Source: Pelecanus crispus
Lineage: Eukaryota > Chordata > Aves > Pelecaniformes > Pelecanidae
Length of the DNA: 64,000 bases
Reading direction: 5' to 3'
Assembly: GCF_030463565.1 (NCBI RefSeq)
Contig: NC_134676.1
Span: 3,024,001 to 3,088,000 of the forward strand
Below are positions 49,531 to 60,515 of the stretch, one piece after another (the stretch's first letter is position 1; each line of letters opens with the position of its first letter). Under the pieces are notes generated by a model that saw nothing but the letters and a program-made list of their open reading frames with translations, was not told where the DNA came from and made no database searches. Both the position numbers and the translations under genes were made by a program.

Positions 49531-50241
49531 TATAGAAACTGAGCTGCTCGTTCCAAGCACAACCACGCCGGCTGCTTTTTAAAGACAGGCTTAGCTCGGA
49601 TGCAACGTGCTGCCCGACCAAGCAGCGCTAATTCCCCCTGCAGCCTCCAAGCCAGGCGACGTCAGCAGGGAGATTTGGGAGCTTGTCCTGCTCCTGACCC
49701 AGCCCCGCCAGGCAGCGAGCACCCGCAAGGTCATCCTGGCACCTTTCAGCAGGGCTGAAATCGGCTCCTGTAAATCCTCGCGTGCAATTCTGCCTGGAAA
49801 GCCCTCGAAGCAGATCGCTGTTGAACCTCGCCCTAGCACGGATCACGGGAAACACACAGCGGCTTCCCGGTGCCAAGCTGGGGCTGCGCCGCTTGGCATC
49901 GCGCCTGCCTGGGAAGCGCAGCTGGTGAGGTTTGAAAGGTGCGGCCATCAGCTAAGAGTATGAAGACATCGGGTTGCAAAGAAGAGATTCGGTGCTCAGA
50001 GGCGCAAAAATAACAGTACGAAGTACGTAATTTTCTTCTGCAGTGGTGTCAAAGACCATTTGCCAGGCGCTCGCAGGCCATAAGCACCGAATTTCACTTT
50101 CTTCCATGCATTCAGCTGCACCAGTGCAAGGAGGACAACGTCTTGCCGCTCTTCATCACATGCATACACCCAGAGAGGCACATAAAAATACCACAATGCA
50201 AACAGCTAATGAATAATCAATACCAAACCGGTAAGTCTTTA

Positions 50242-50394
50242 GGTTCAAAAAACGGGTAGATGTGGCACTTGGGGACATGGTTTAGTCTAGTCTACCCTTG
50301 ATTGGTTTAGTGTGGACTTGGTAGTGTAGGTTAATGGTTGGACTGGATGATCTTAAAGGCCTTTTCCAACCTAAACGATTCGATGATTCTATGA
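50242..50394 (+). mobile_element. CR1 3' fragment
   Basis: From the ORF2 end (TTCAAAAAACGGGTAGATG) through CTAGTCTACCCTTGATTGG to the tail ATTCGATGATTCTATGA. Ordinary 3' UTR type without linker. Confidence 0.93.
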
Positions 50395-53300
50395 AAAGCC
50401 GCTGGTGGCACGCGGAATAGCTCACCTGAATTGCCCACGGAGCCGCAGCAGAGCTGCGTGACAAGGATCAAGCCCAAACGAACTGCCATGTCTAATGCAA
50501 GTCCTCTTCCATGAGAGCTTCTTTCCATTTCCATGCTAGTCACAGAAACTATGAGCCCAAAATAAAGGCAGCAGTGTCTGAATTTAAAAGGGCAAGTCAT
50601 ACAAAGCCGAAAGCAATCGTTAGTGTCGCTGACAGTATTGGACGCACTTAAAGCATCTACCAAAGAGCCCCAAAAATTACAGATCCAGAAAAGCAGCAAG
50701 AATTAAATCAGGCAAAAACCATTCTGGCAAAAATGAGATGTGGAAAATGCGTGGAAACGTCATCTTTCTAAAAGGCACAGAAAAGGAAGAGGAAAAAGAA
50801 ACGGCACTGAAATAAGGTCGGTGACTGATGAGGACCTCTAAAGGAATCCATTAAAGCTGAACAGCCAACAGCATTAATTGTAAATTAAGGCACTTTTTCA
50901 GCATGCTAGGAACAGAGAATTAGATAGCTGCTGGATTCGCTACTAGGTACCACCAGTAAAATTGGAATTGAGTACTGATGGGATAAAACAGTTACCAGAG
51001 AGGACGAGAGAATCTCGGTCTACAGATCAACCACGTGCAAAAGCGGGGTCTTTCCCAACAACCTCCTTACAACCTGCCCTGAAACCCCTTAATGACAAGA
51101 GATTTCAAACAGCTGCTAAAATGAAGCGTTTTAAAAATCAACCGGTGAAACGCAGGGAAATTTTGTGTAGTCGCAGTGTTTTAAGAAAGGGTGAAAGGTG
51201 AAAGGCAGGAGCAGCAGGCAGCCTGGGGTCAGCTCCGGCTAGAACAGCAGGACAGAAATTTCAGGTAAATATATGAACTGGAGACTAAAAATACAATTCC
51301 AATCAGCCAGCTGAGATTCCTGGAATTAGGTCTATTTAAAAGACATATTTTTTTTCTTTGACAGCCGACAGGGCTGCGTGACGCGGGCAAGTGCCTCAAC
51401 GCAGCGTTTGCCCAAATTTCTCCAAAGCACGTAAAATTTTGAGGATAAATCTCACACCGGGTGGAGCGAACCCCGCGCACGTTAGGTGCGTGCCAGCACA
51501 GCCCCGAGCGCGGCTGCTGACGGGCTGAGACCGGGGAGGGAAGCCAGCACCCAAGCACGGTCCTTGGGGATTTTTGCTGCCGCGCAGTCTCATCTGCGAT
51601 TCCTTCTGGGGGATTATATTAAATATAAACCTGTAACACAAAAAAAAAAAAGGAGTAACTAATGGATGGTTGGTTGATGACACGGTTGCACGGAGACCCA
51701 AATCACCTCGGCAGAGGTCACAGTCCAACAGACCATGTTTTCGTGTGGCAAAGTAATACATGAGGCTGCAAAAGGGATCTCTGTCCGAGCCAGACAAGGA
51801 TTTGGGATGAGCGTGAGGCATCTCTTCTGCCCACGCCATCAGAGCGAAAGGAGTGGTCCTTGAAGGTACAACGGGAAGCACGGCCATGAGAAGTCGGAAA
51901 GCAAGCTCACACCGATGCACGGCGTCGCCAAGCTCGCGGCTGCATCCAGACTCGCGCCTGGATGACGCGGTCACACCGGGAATGTCCCAAGGGTGGCCCC
52001 AAAACCCAGACGTGATGGAGCAGGAGCCTTTCAGCGTGAGGTTACAGCACCTCAAATACCTCAGCGTCCCGAGGAGCGGGCGAAGAGGTGACCGGATCGC
52101 TGCGGGCAAGGAGCTGGGAGCGACGAGTCACCTCTGCGGCAAGGGCACAACAACGTCCCCCCTCTGCAAGTCAAAGCTAGGTAGGTTCAACCTTGAAACG
52201 AGATAACATCTCCCCAGAGTGAGAGCAATTAAATGTTGGCACAAGGTATGGGAGGAAGGTGGCGGGGAGCTCACCATTGCTTAGAGCCATTAAAACAGAA
52301 TTAACAGGCTGGTTTTTAACCCAGCCTGCTGTGTCTGCAGGAGGATGAGCTGCAAAGGCTTCCCTGCAGTTGCATTTCTGCAACACCTCCCACCTGGGGA
52401 GGTGGAAAGTTTCGGAAGCATTATTGATGCCTCAAAAAAGGCCCGAGCGGTAGGAGAACAGCAGGGTCACACTAAAAAAGGAAAGATCAAAGCAAAAGGA
52501 CTAAAACCCGAGGTTTGCAAGCGTTGGGCAAGATGCATCTCGCTTAAATTTAGACCTCTCTCAAACTCAGAGATCCCAGTCGGAACCATCACCCTGAGAG
52601 GCATTTGCCTGCCCTGCGTCTGAGTTTTACCGCAGGGCGAAACGAATCCCGTTTGGGAGGTGCCCGTCCCCTCCATCTGGTGCGGGGGCAGCTCAGACCA
52701 AACACTTTTAGATGCCCAAGCGAGAGCAAACGAATCGCAGCCACCAAACCAGCTTCAACGGCAGGTGAGCTGCCTCACGCCGCCTGGAAAAATCGAGAGG
52801 TAATTTCAGCTCATAAAGCCAATTCTGGCAATTTCACCTTGCTGAGCTGCCCAGCACGCAGGAGGCAGAAGCGGGATGAGAAGCTACTCCAGCACCTGGA
52901 GGGACGTCTTCACGTCTCTCTTCCAGGTATAAAGAGGCAAACAGAGACCATCTGCATGAAGCACTCAACCTGGAGAGCTTGAGGTTGGCCGAGATGCTCA
53001 CAGTTCAGCATCCTTCTTTCTGAACACGGGTTATTTGGGACTTCAGACCTTATCGGTCCTCACTAACAGGCTGGGCTCAGCCGGAGGAGGGAAAGGACTG
53101 CGCTGAGCCTGACTTTTCTCTGCTTTGGCTCCAAGGCCAGGCAGCGGCTCGCAATGGGGGTTCTCCCAAGCACAGGGGTAGCGACGGTACGTGGGTTATC
53201 ACGTCCCTTTCCCCTTTTTCCAGGGAGAGGGAACGCTGATGCTCACCTGCCAGGTGTGAGATTTACCCTCAAAATATTATGTGCAACTCCAGCGCCGGCT

Positions 53301-54346
53301 CCTGCGATATCCTCGCTACGGTGCCGGTCTCCCTTTCCCTGCAATCCTTTGCACACACACCTCCACGGGGCTTCCCCGTCACCTTCAACCTGACGGACGC
53401 CTGTCCACCCAAAAGGAGGAGAGCGCACCGCAAATCCGAGTCTCGGTTGCATCCCTCGATCACGTCCAAGGTGGTGAAAAAGACGTCAGCGTCCCCGGGC
53501 CTCGTTCTGCAGGAGGCTGCGCTCCTGCTGCAGACCAGGAGAGGGAAAAGCACTCCGCGTTTCCTGGGAAGTTCCCAGAGCCAGGTAGGATTAGGCGTGC
53601 CTAATTAACAGCGAGGAGCAAGCAACGCAGAGCTGAGGGCAGGGACCAAAACGCCTTTCAGCAGGATCCAAGCACTGTGTCTCCAAAACCAAGCCAGCCG
53701 CGTTGTCAAGAGAAACCCTTGATGCTCCGCATCACCTTCTCCGGCCACGACATCCCCCAAGCACGCAGACATGAGACAAGACTCGAGGGACAGGCAGCAA
53801 AAGTACCCAAACACCTCCAACACCCAAAAAAAGCAGAGCTCTGGATGCACACCGGACCCTGGGGGGGACCCCTCTCCCCTAACCCACCCCACGCCTCGGG
53901 GCCGGAGGATGCGGCCGGGCAAAACGCGGTGCGGCGACAGCCCCTCAGCGCCGCTGCGACATCGGGGTCAGGATTTTCCTTTCCGCTACTCACGCGACAC
54001 CAACCCGGGACGCGTCTTCCCCGGGGAAGACGCAGCGGCCGCGCGTCGAGCACGTTCGATGCCATGAAAGCCTGGACCGTCGCCACCTGCCATCTCCAGC
54101 GCACGCTCCCAGAGCCGGAGGGTCTGGTTCAGGCTAGGAGTAAATAAATGAGACCGAGAGCAAACGCAGCCCGCCTTGGAGGGTGGGAAGAGGGAGAGAA
54201 GCGGGTTTCCCTCTCCGGATAGCGGGAAGGGGGCCGGGGATGCGCCGGGCACGCCGGCACCGGCTCGGTTGTGCGCTGATGTAGCTGTGCGAGCGCACAA
54301 GTCCGTCCGTCCGTGCACATAAAGCACGTATATGCACAGAAACCTG

Positions 54347-54353
54347 TATAAAA
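54347..54353 (+). promoter_or_regulatory. TATAAAA motif on the plus strand in the CpG island
   Basis: CTGTATAAAACCGGAGAG lies upstream of GC-rich sequence. It could drive a divergent transcript, but no plus-strand exon was recognised, so it may be chance. Confidence 0.25.
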
Positions 54354-54763
54354 CCGGAGAGAAGCCGCTGCATGTGCACCCCCTCGCCCTGCCGGGCAGC
54401 GAACCGAGCGAGCCCCGGGGATGCCGAGCCCGCCGCCGCACCGAGGGGGTCCCCGGCAGGCCCGGCGCTGGCGGCGGGGCCGGGCCGAGCCCCGGGGAAG
54501 GGCGAGGCGACCCCGGCACGGCCGGGCGGTCCCGGGGACGGCTCCCGGCGGGCTCCCCGCTGCCAGCGCCGCGGTCCGGTCCCGCACCGGGCAGGAGCGG
54601 GCGGGCGAAGCCGCTCCCCGAGCCCCCGCCGGCCGGCCCGGCCCGCACCCCGCACACCGCCGCTTGCCCCGCAGCACCGGCCCCCGCCGGGCTCAGCCGG
54701 GGGAAGCGGGAGCAGCGCCCGGGCGCGGCGCGGACAAGGGGGGCGGCGGGGAACCTCACTCAC

Positions 54764-54785
54764 CGGGGCCGCGCCGCTCCGCCAT
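54764..54785 (-). other. 3' end of a putative first exon, with an ATG and a strong splice donor
   Basis: Minus strand reads ATGGCGGAGCGGCGCGGCCC then CG and donor GTGAGTGAGG (GT at 54763-54762), a near-ideal donor. The ATG at 54785-54783 has G at -3 and +4. The upstream limit of the exon is unknown. If joined to the acceptor before the MAPK4 coding exon, this ATG would open a short frame overlapping the MAPK4 start; it is probably not the MAPK4 start itself. Confidence 0.5.
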
Positions 54786-54808
54786 GGCCCGCCTCGGATC
54801 GCTCCGGA

Positions 54809-55064
54809 TCGGCTGGGCTCGGCTCGGCTCCGCTGGGTTCGGCTGGGCTCGGCTGGGTTCGGCTCAACCCGGCCCGGTTCGGCTGGGCTCGGCTGGGTTC
54901 GGCTCGGCTGGGTTCGGCTGGACTCGGCTGGGCTCGGCTGGGTTCGGCTGGGTTCGGCTCAACCCGGCCCAGTTCGGCTGGGCTCGGCTGGGTTCGGCTG
55001 GGCTCGGCTGGGCTCGGTTCGGCCGGGCTCGGCTGGGTTCGGCTGGACTCGGCTGGGCTCGGCG
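54809..55064. repeat. Pentamer-based array (GGGCT/CGGCT, GGGTT/CGGCT)
   Basis: About 250 bp built from 5- and 10-bp units such as GGGCTCGGCTGGGTTCGGCT. A 95-bp higher-order step is visible, since GGCTCAACCCGGCCC recurs at 54861 and 54956. The plus strand is G-rich with GGG spaced about every 10 bases. It lies just upstream of the putative first-exon end. Confidence 0.95.
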
Positions 55065-55093
55065 CACCGGCACCGCGCGCCCGCCCCCGCCGC

Positions 55094-55101
55094 TGACGTC
55101 A
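55094..55101. promoter_or_regulatory. Perfect CRE palindrome TGACGTCA
   Basis: A full CREB/ATF consensus, about 310 bp upstream (minus-strand sense) of the ATG at 54785, between the pentamer array and the GC boxes. The position fits a proximal promoter element. Binding is inferred. Confidence 0.6.
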
Positions 55102-55162
55102 CCCACCGGCCTCCGCCGCCGCGCGGGGGCCACCTGCCGGGGGAGGGGCGGGGCGGGGGGCG

Positions 55163-56243
55163 ATCGTCGCCTGTGGCAGCCCCTGAGGGGATCCGGTCCC
55201 CCCTCGTCGTCCCCGATGGGAGCCCCTGAGGGGATCCGGTCCCCGCCACCGTCCCCTGTGGGAGCCCCCTGAGGGGATCCGGTCCCCCCTCACCGTCCCC
55301 TGTGGGAGCCCCCTGAGGGGATCCGGTCCCCCCTCACCGTCCCCTGTGGGAGCCCCCTGAGGGGATCCGGTCCCCGCCACCGTCCCCTGTGGGAGCCCCC
55401 TGAGGGGATCCGGTCCCCCCTCGTCGTCCCCGATGGGAGCCCCTGAGGGGATCCGGTCCCCGTCACCATCCCCTGTGGGAGCCCCCTGAGGGGATCCGGT
55501 CCCCCCCCTCGCCGTTCCCTATGTGAGCCCCCTGAGGGGATCCAGTCCCCATCACTGTTCCCAGTGGGGGCCCCTGAGGGGATCCAGTCCCCCTTCACCA
55601 TGCCCCGTCTGAGCCCCCTGAGGGGATCCAGTCCCCATCACCGTCCCCAGTGGGAACCCCTGAGGGGATCCGGTCCCCCCTCACTGTGCCCAGTGGGAGC
55701 CCCCCGAGGGATCTGGTCCCCCCTTTGCCATCCCCAATGGGAGCCCCCTGAGGGGACCCGGTCCCCATCGCCATTCCCAGTGGGAGCCCTCTGAGGGCAT
55801 CTGGTCCCCCCTCACCATCCCCCATGGGAGCCCCTTGAGGGGATCTGCCCTCCCCTCGCCATCCCCTGAGGGGATCTGGTCCCCCCTCGCCGTCCCCAAT
55901 GGGAGCCCTGTGAGGGGATCCGGTCGCCATCACCATCCCCGTTGGGACCCCTGTGAGGGGACCTGGTCCCCGCTAGCCGTCCCCAATGGGAGCCCCGTGA
56001 GGGGATCCGGTCGCCATCACCATCCCCGTTGGGACCCCTGTGAGGGGACCTGGTCCCCCCTCGCCATCCCCAATGGGAGCCCCATGAGGGGATCCGGTCG
56101 CCATCACCATCCCCGTTGGGACCCCTGTGAGGGGACCTGGTCCCCGCTCGCCATCCCCAATGGGAGCCCTGTGAGGGGATCCGGTCCCCGCCACCATCCC
56201 CAGTGGGACCCCCCAAGGGGATCCGGTCCCCCCTCGCCATCCC
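55163..56243. repeat. 43-44-bp GC-rich minisatellite, about 25 units
   Basis: Units share the core CCTGAGGGGATCCGGTCCCC, then a variable CACCGTCCC or GTCGTCCCC and YGTGGGAGCCCC. Cores lie near 55185, 55226, 55270, 55314, 55358, 55401 and onward with 43-44 bp steps, with one short step near 55867. From about 55909 the units alternate (GGATCCGGTCGCC and GGACCTGGTCCCC) and form 87-88-bp dimers. Long open frames through it are a by-product of the repeat. Confidence 0.96.
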
Positions 56244-57186
56244 CGGCAGCCTGTGGGACCATGCCGGGGCCCGCTTTGTCCCCAAGGAGCCCTGGAGCAT
56301 GGCCGTGTCCTTCTGTCTGTCTGCTCCTGGGGTCTGTCCGCTCCTGAGCTCCGTCCCACCGGAGCGGGGCCTTTCCCGAGGAGAACGGGGTACCGGATTT
56401 TGGGCAGTGCCCCAAGGGGCTGAGGTTTCCCCCCCTCCCTGGGCGGCACAACCCCGCCAAGCAGCCTTAATGGAAAAAAATTCCCCGTGGGCTGTATTTA
56501 CAGCGTGAAAGAACAATTAAAGGAAGCTGCTTCAACAGGCTAAGTGGAGAAGGCGCGACAGTTCGATAGTTATTGATCCCCACCGGACAAGCGTGCTGCG
56601 CTGGTAGAGCTGGAGGAACCGAGCGTCCCTCGTCTTCCGCAGGGGAAACCGTGAGGAAAAAATAAAAGAGAAAACGGTCGGGGAGATTGAACTCCTGAGG
56701 AATTACGCAGGAGGAAATGAAGGTGTATAAACAGTTTTTGGTGGTATAGGAATCTGTAACAGGGCCATTCTGCTGTTTCGCTAAGATTAAAATGAACGTT
56801 CCCATCCGGTTACCCCGTGAGCAGGAAGGTATCGAATTGGTGCTTATGCCGGTGAATGCGAGGGGGGAAAAAAAAAAAATCAGGGAGAAGAAAAAGGAAT
56901 CGGAGCCTTAACAGTTATTGTTAAAACCTCCCAGGGAAGCCAATTTCGTGCGCCCTGCGTCGGTGTGAGCTTGGGTGCTGCTTCCCAGCGCCGTTCAGAG
57001 CCAAGCAGGGAGGCTGCTCCCCGGGTTGACGCAGGTGGCAAGAACAGAGGAGAACATGGGGCATCCTGGGGCCCTCCGGGGCAGAGCTCGATGGGGAAAA
57101 TGGGGTGTTTGGGCAAAGAGTGCTCTCAAACGTGACTCTTGTCCCGCATCTCACTTCAAGGTTTTATTACGGTGAACCGTGCGGTG
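56244..57186. other. Upstream flank, nothing recognised
   Basis: No exon or repeat family could be supported here. A poly-A run lies near 56.87 kb. Confidence 0.5.
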
Positions 57187-57616
57187 ATAGTAGTTAGCGA
57201 TAGGAGGAGAGGAAATGGGCTCAAGCTGCGTCAGGGGAGGTTCAGATTGGATATTAGGAGAAATTTCTTCACGGAAAGAGTGGTCAAGCATTGGAACAGG
57301 CTGCCCAGAGAGGTGGGGGAGTCACCATCCCTGGAGGGGTTCGAAAAACGGGCAGAGGTGGCACTTGGGGACATGGTTTAGTGGGCATGGGGGTGTTGGG
57401 TTGATGGTTGGACTGATGATCTTAGAGGGCCTTTCCAACCTTAGTGATTCCTAGTTTTACTTTCATTAAAAATAATGCAGCCACCAAGCCAGGAAACCTG
57501 AAATTATGACTCTCCCCTTAACTGGTTTAGTGGTGGACTTGGTAGTGTAGGTTAATGGTTGGACTGGATGATCTTGAAGGTCTCTTCCAACCTAAACCAT
57601 TCTGTGATTCTATGAT
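57187..57616 (+). mobile_element. Composite CR1, copy 5 (cleanest example)
   Basis: First CR1 part 57187-57450 (from AGTTAGCGATAGGAGGAGAG through the ORF2 end GGCAGAGGTGGCACTTGGGG to CCTTAGTGATTC). Linker 57451-57524 (CTAGTTTTACTTTCATTAAA to CTCTCCCCTTAACTG). Second CR1 3' end 57525-57616, ending CATTCTGTGATTCTATGAT. The plus-strand frame at 57139-57381 is the CR1 ORF2 C-terminus. Confidence 0.93.
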
Positions 57617-58381
57617 ACTCCCAGCCCTGAGTCCATGGTCCTGGCCCGGTGTTCAGCGGAGAGGTTTCCACCGCCAGCTCTGCTCAGCTCAAGTGCCAAG
57701 CGCCGTACAGGGACGGAAAAGAAATTACCGACCCGGCCGCGGGGCGAGGCTGAAGCACACAAACCCTACGCTGTGGGAGCGTGCCCTGCGTCCGCGCTGG
57801 CTGGGAGCGATGCGGGGATTTGAGGACTTTTCTTCCGCAGCTTGAACCCTTCGGTTTGCGGCAGCGCCGTGCACTGAGCCATTTTGTTTTAAAAAAGTAG
57901 GCCAGCGATCTCCCTCTTGCAATTAAGCGATAAGCGTGTGCCCGAGCACGTAGACATTTATATTTTCTTGTAAAGGGTGGACGCCGGTTTGGTCGATATG
58001 CGTTTGGCTTTGGTGAAGAGGCTGGATATTCCTGGCGCTTCAGAAAACCAGGGCAGCGCTCAGCATTCCGCAGGACCTTGGCCGTCGTCCCCGGAACGGC
58101 GCCGGCTGAACAACAAACTCCGGCAGCGCTGTGAATGGCATCGCCGAGCGGCTCTCGCACCGCCCTAGCAACCAGCGCCGCAGCTTGGCAGGATGGGTCC
58201 CGAACGCTAACGAGCTAAAGGGCCCTCGGTTCAAACGGGGTGATTAAACGGCAGTCGCTCCAGGCAGCTGTAGTTAGCTCGTCGTCATCGTGAAGCCGCT
58301 AAGCTTAATGAATGGAAATACCACCTGTACGGGGTGCGGCGTCGGTGCGACTCGAACCGTACGCCCTAAATTGCGGGTTTT
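57617..58381. other. Upstream flank, nothing recognised
   Basis: Moderately GC-rich, with no supported exon or repeat. Confidence 0.5.
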
Positions 58382-58935
58382 CATAGAATCATAGGATCAC
58401 AGAACAGTTTGGGTGAGAAGGGACCTTTAGAGGCCATCCAGCCCAGCCCCCTGCCATGGGCAGGGACATCTTCAACTGGATCAGGGTGCTCAGAGCCCCG
58501 TCCAACCTGGCCTGGGATGTTTCCAGGGATGGGGCATCTCCCACCTCTCTGGGCAACCTGTGCCAGTGCTTCACCACCCTCAGTGTAAAACATTTCTTCC
58601 TTGTATCCAGTCTGAATCTCCCCTCGTTTAGTTTACAACCATCACGCCTTGTCCTGTCACTCCAGGCCCTGCTAAAAAGCCTGTCCCCATCTTTCTCCTG
58701 AGCCCCTGCCAGCACTGCCAGGCCGCAGTCAGGTCTCCCCGCAGCCTTCTCCTCTCCAGGCTGAGCACCCCCAGCTCTCCCAGCCTGGCCTCACAGCAGA
58801 GCTGCTCCAGCCCTCGCATCATTGCTGTGGCCTCCTCCGGCCCCGCTCCGACAGCTCCATGCCCGTGCGGTGCTGAGGGCCCCCGAGCTGGGCGCAGGGC
58901 TGCAGGCGGGGTCTCAGCAGAGCGGAGCAGAGAGA
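58382..58935 (-). mobile_element. CR1 of the same subfamily as 41165-41934, with intact 3' end
   Basis: Starts at its tail (ATAGAATCATAGGATCACAG on plus), then GTTTGGGTGAGAAGGGACC and the long 3' UTR with CAGGGACATCTTCAACTGG. ORF2-related sequence follows up to 58935. The segment 58541-58935 is almost identical to 41166-41560. Confidence 0.93.
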
Positions 58936-60392
58936 GGTGCCAGTTTTGGCACCCGGGGGTGCGTAACGGTGCCGTTACACGTGCACAGACAGGAGCTGCT
59001 GCTCTCCGGCGTGAGGTGGGTGCAAGGGTGCGTGTTTCCCAGCAGGCTGAAGAGAGACGGGATGATAAACCCGATAAGCGACTTAATTAACCGCTATGGA
59101 GCCTGAATGGTTAATCGTGGGCCTGTGCTGCACCTTCCTGCACGAGGAATTGTGTCTCTCTCTAAGCGGGGAGAAGCAAATGATCTCAAAAACCCACCCG
59201 AGTGTTTACATCCATTTCCTGGTGATTGGTGAGGAGGGACCCAGCGCGCTTGATCAAAGCAGGCAGCGCTGCTGCCTGAAGCATGTGCCAATAATGCGGG
59301 CTGGAAGAATCTCTTCTTTTTCACCCTGCCAGAAATGTGGTTTTTAATCCAGGGTCTCTCCCCGTTCCCTGCGTGAGACAGCTGAAAGCAGAGGTAAGGC
59401 AAACGCGGGAAGGCGTAGCATTAATCCTGCCCGAAACCCGGCAATTCAGCCTTCCCGCTGCAGGCTTGGACCATCGGATGCCTTCAAGAGGGTGCTTTTC
59501 TCTGCCGTCTCCTTTTCCAACGCTGCTTCTTTTCATTGAGAAAGGGGGCATTTTAATTGCCTAATCACAGCATGTGATTAGACACAGCATTTTATTCAGA
59601 GCCTGAAATTCACCCCTTCCGCAGGCAAAGAAGCCAAAACCTACAGGGGTGATGCTCGGACCGTACTGGGGGGCTTATACCCCAGCCAGGTATAGGTTTC
59701 ATCCCAGCTGTATAATGATCCCGTTACACCCACTGCAAAACATTTATCTTGCATAATATCAATCTGTCTCCAATTACAGAACTTATCCAACATATTTAGG
59801 AAGTTAAATCATTAGCCACCGAAATAAACGGGACCCGAGTGTCTACAGCACGAATGAGTTCCAGAAATGCCCTGCCAGCTCTGAACTCGGCGACATCGGT
59901 GAAGCGATACACGTCAGCCCGGCGCCGCCGTTTCCCACTGGATACAGTACATTCAGCACATCCTTTCTGACACGTGTAACGCCGCCTTTTCCAGACACTT
60001 TCCCAGATATTTTATCAGCCCTTGGAACAAGACGCAAAACGTTGGTAGTTGCCCTGACTATTAGTGACCTGCAGTAGCATGCCCTGGGATGAATCGTTCG
60101 TGCTTTCACACATAGACAACGGGCAGAGAATAAAGACTCTTTTTTTCAGACCAAATTCCATAAAATGAAGCACCGGTGGAAAAGCAGCCACGTTGCCAGG
60201 GGTGCTAAGCCCGGCTGCTGGGCTTTGGGGACATCTCAGGACCCACGAAAACAAAAACCATGCTTTAATTCGTCGACGCTTTGTAGGTTGCCTTCTTTCT
60301 ACATAGATGGGGAATACTGTTAGGAATTCCTCTGTGTTACAAGAATTTCCCATCTTAAAATTGCTTTCATCTGCTTGTGGGGAACCGCAGGA
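58936..60392. other. Upstream flank, nothing recognised
   Basis: No exon, tail or LTR signature was seen. Confidence 0.5.
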
Positions 60393-60515
60393 TAATTTAT
60401 GTGGGAAAGGACCTCTGGAGTCACCTAGTCCAGCCCTCCGCCGCTCAGAGCGTGTCTCACGTTCCTCGCAGAGTTTTCGGGTCGAGTTTTGAACGTCTCC
60501 AAGGATGGGAGGTTG
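60393..60515 (-). mobile_element. Ancient, diverged CR1 fragment
   Basis: Plus strand GGGAAAGGACCTCTGGAG followed by CACCTAGTCCAGCCCTCC, and later GAGTTTTGAACGTCTCCAAG, match the 3' UTR of old CR1 subfamilies with many changes. Tail lost. Confidence 0.75.

Larger units (their letters stand above)
30516..54761 (-). other. Putative 5'-UTR intron of MAPK4
   Basis: If the donor at 54763 is the first-exon donor of MAPK4, this 24-kb stretch is its first intron. A long first intron behind a non-coding exon is known for mammalian MAPK4. It holds CR1 copies at 32.3, 35.4, 41.2-42.7 and 50.2 kb and a CpG-rich zone at 48-49.5 kb. Between them (30.6-32.3, 32.7-35.4, 35.8-41.1, 42.8-47.9, 50.4-53.9 kb) no exon or known repeat was recognised. 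Confidence 0.4.
53900..55165. promoter_or_regulatory. CpG island, candidate MAPK4 promoter
   Basis: A GC-rich, CpG-dense block, the strongest in the window. It contains GC boxes (GGGGCGGGGC at about 55145-55154), a perfect CRE at 55094-55101, a pentamer-based array and a minus-strand splice donor at 54763. The next downstream coding exon on the minus strand is MAPK4 at 30.5 kb. Assignment to MAPK4 is by position and strand only. A divergent plus-strand transcript is also possible (TATAAAA at 54347). Confidence 0.55.

Noticed and set aside
54347..54353. TATA box as promoter of a plus-strand protein-coding gene
   Set aside because: No plus-strand exon with a recognisable product follows, so it is kept only as a low-confidence motif.
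54332..55272. Frames of 250-285 codons on the plus strand through the CpG island
   Set aside because: Three frames are open at once, due to GC-rich, stop-poor sequence and the pentamer array. The composition is not protein-like.
55099..56516. Frames up to about 230 codons with GSHWGWRGGTRSP-type repeats
   Set aside because: By-product of the 43-44-bp GC-rich minisatellite.
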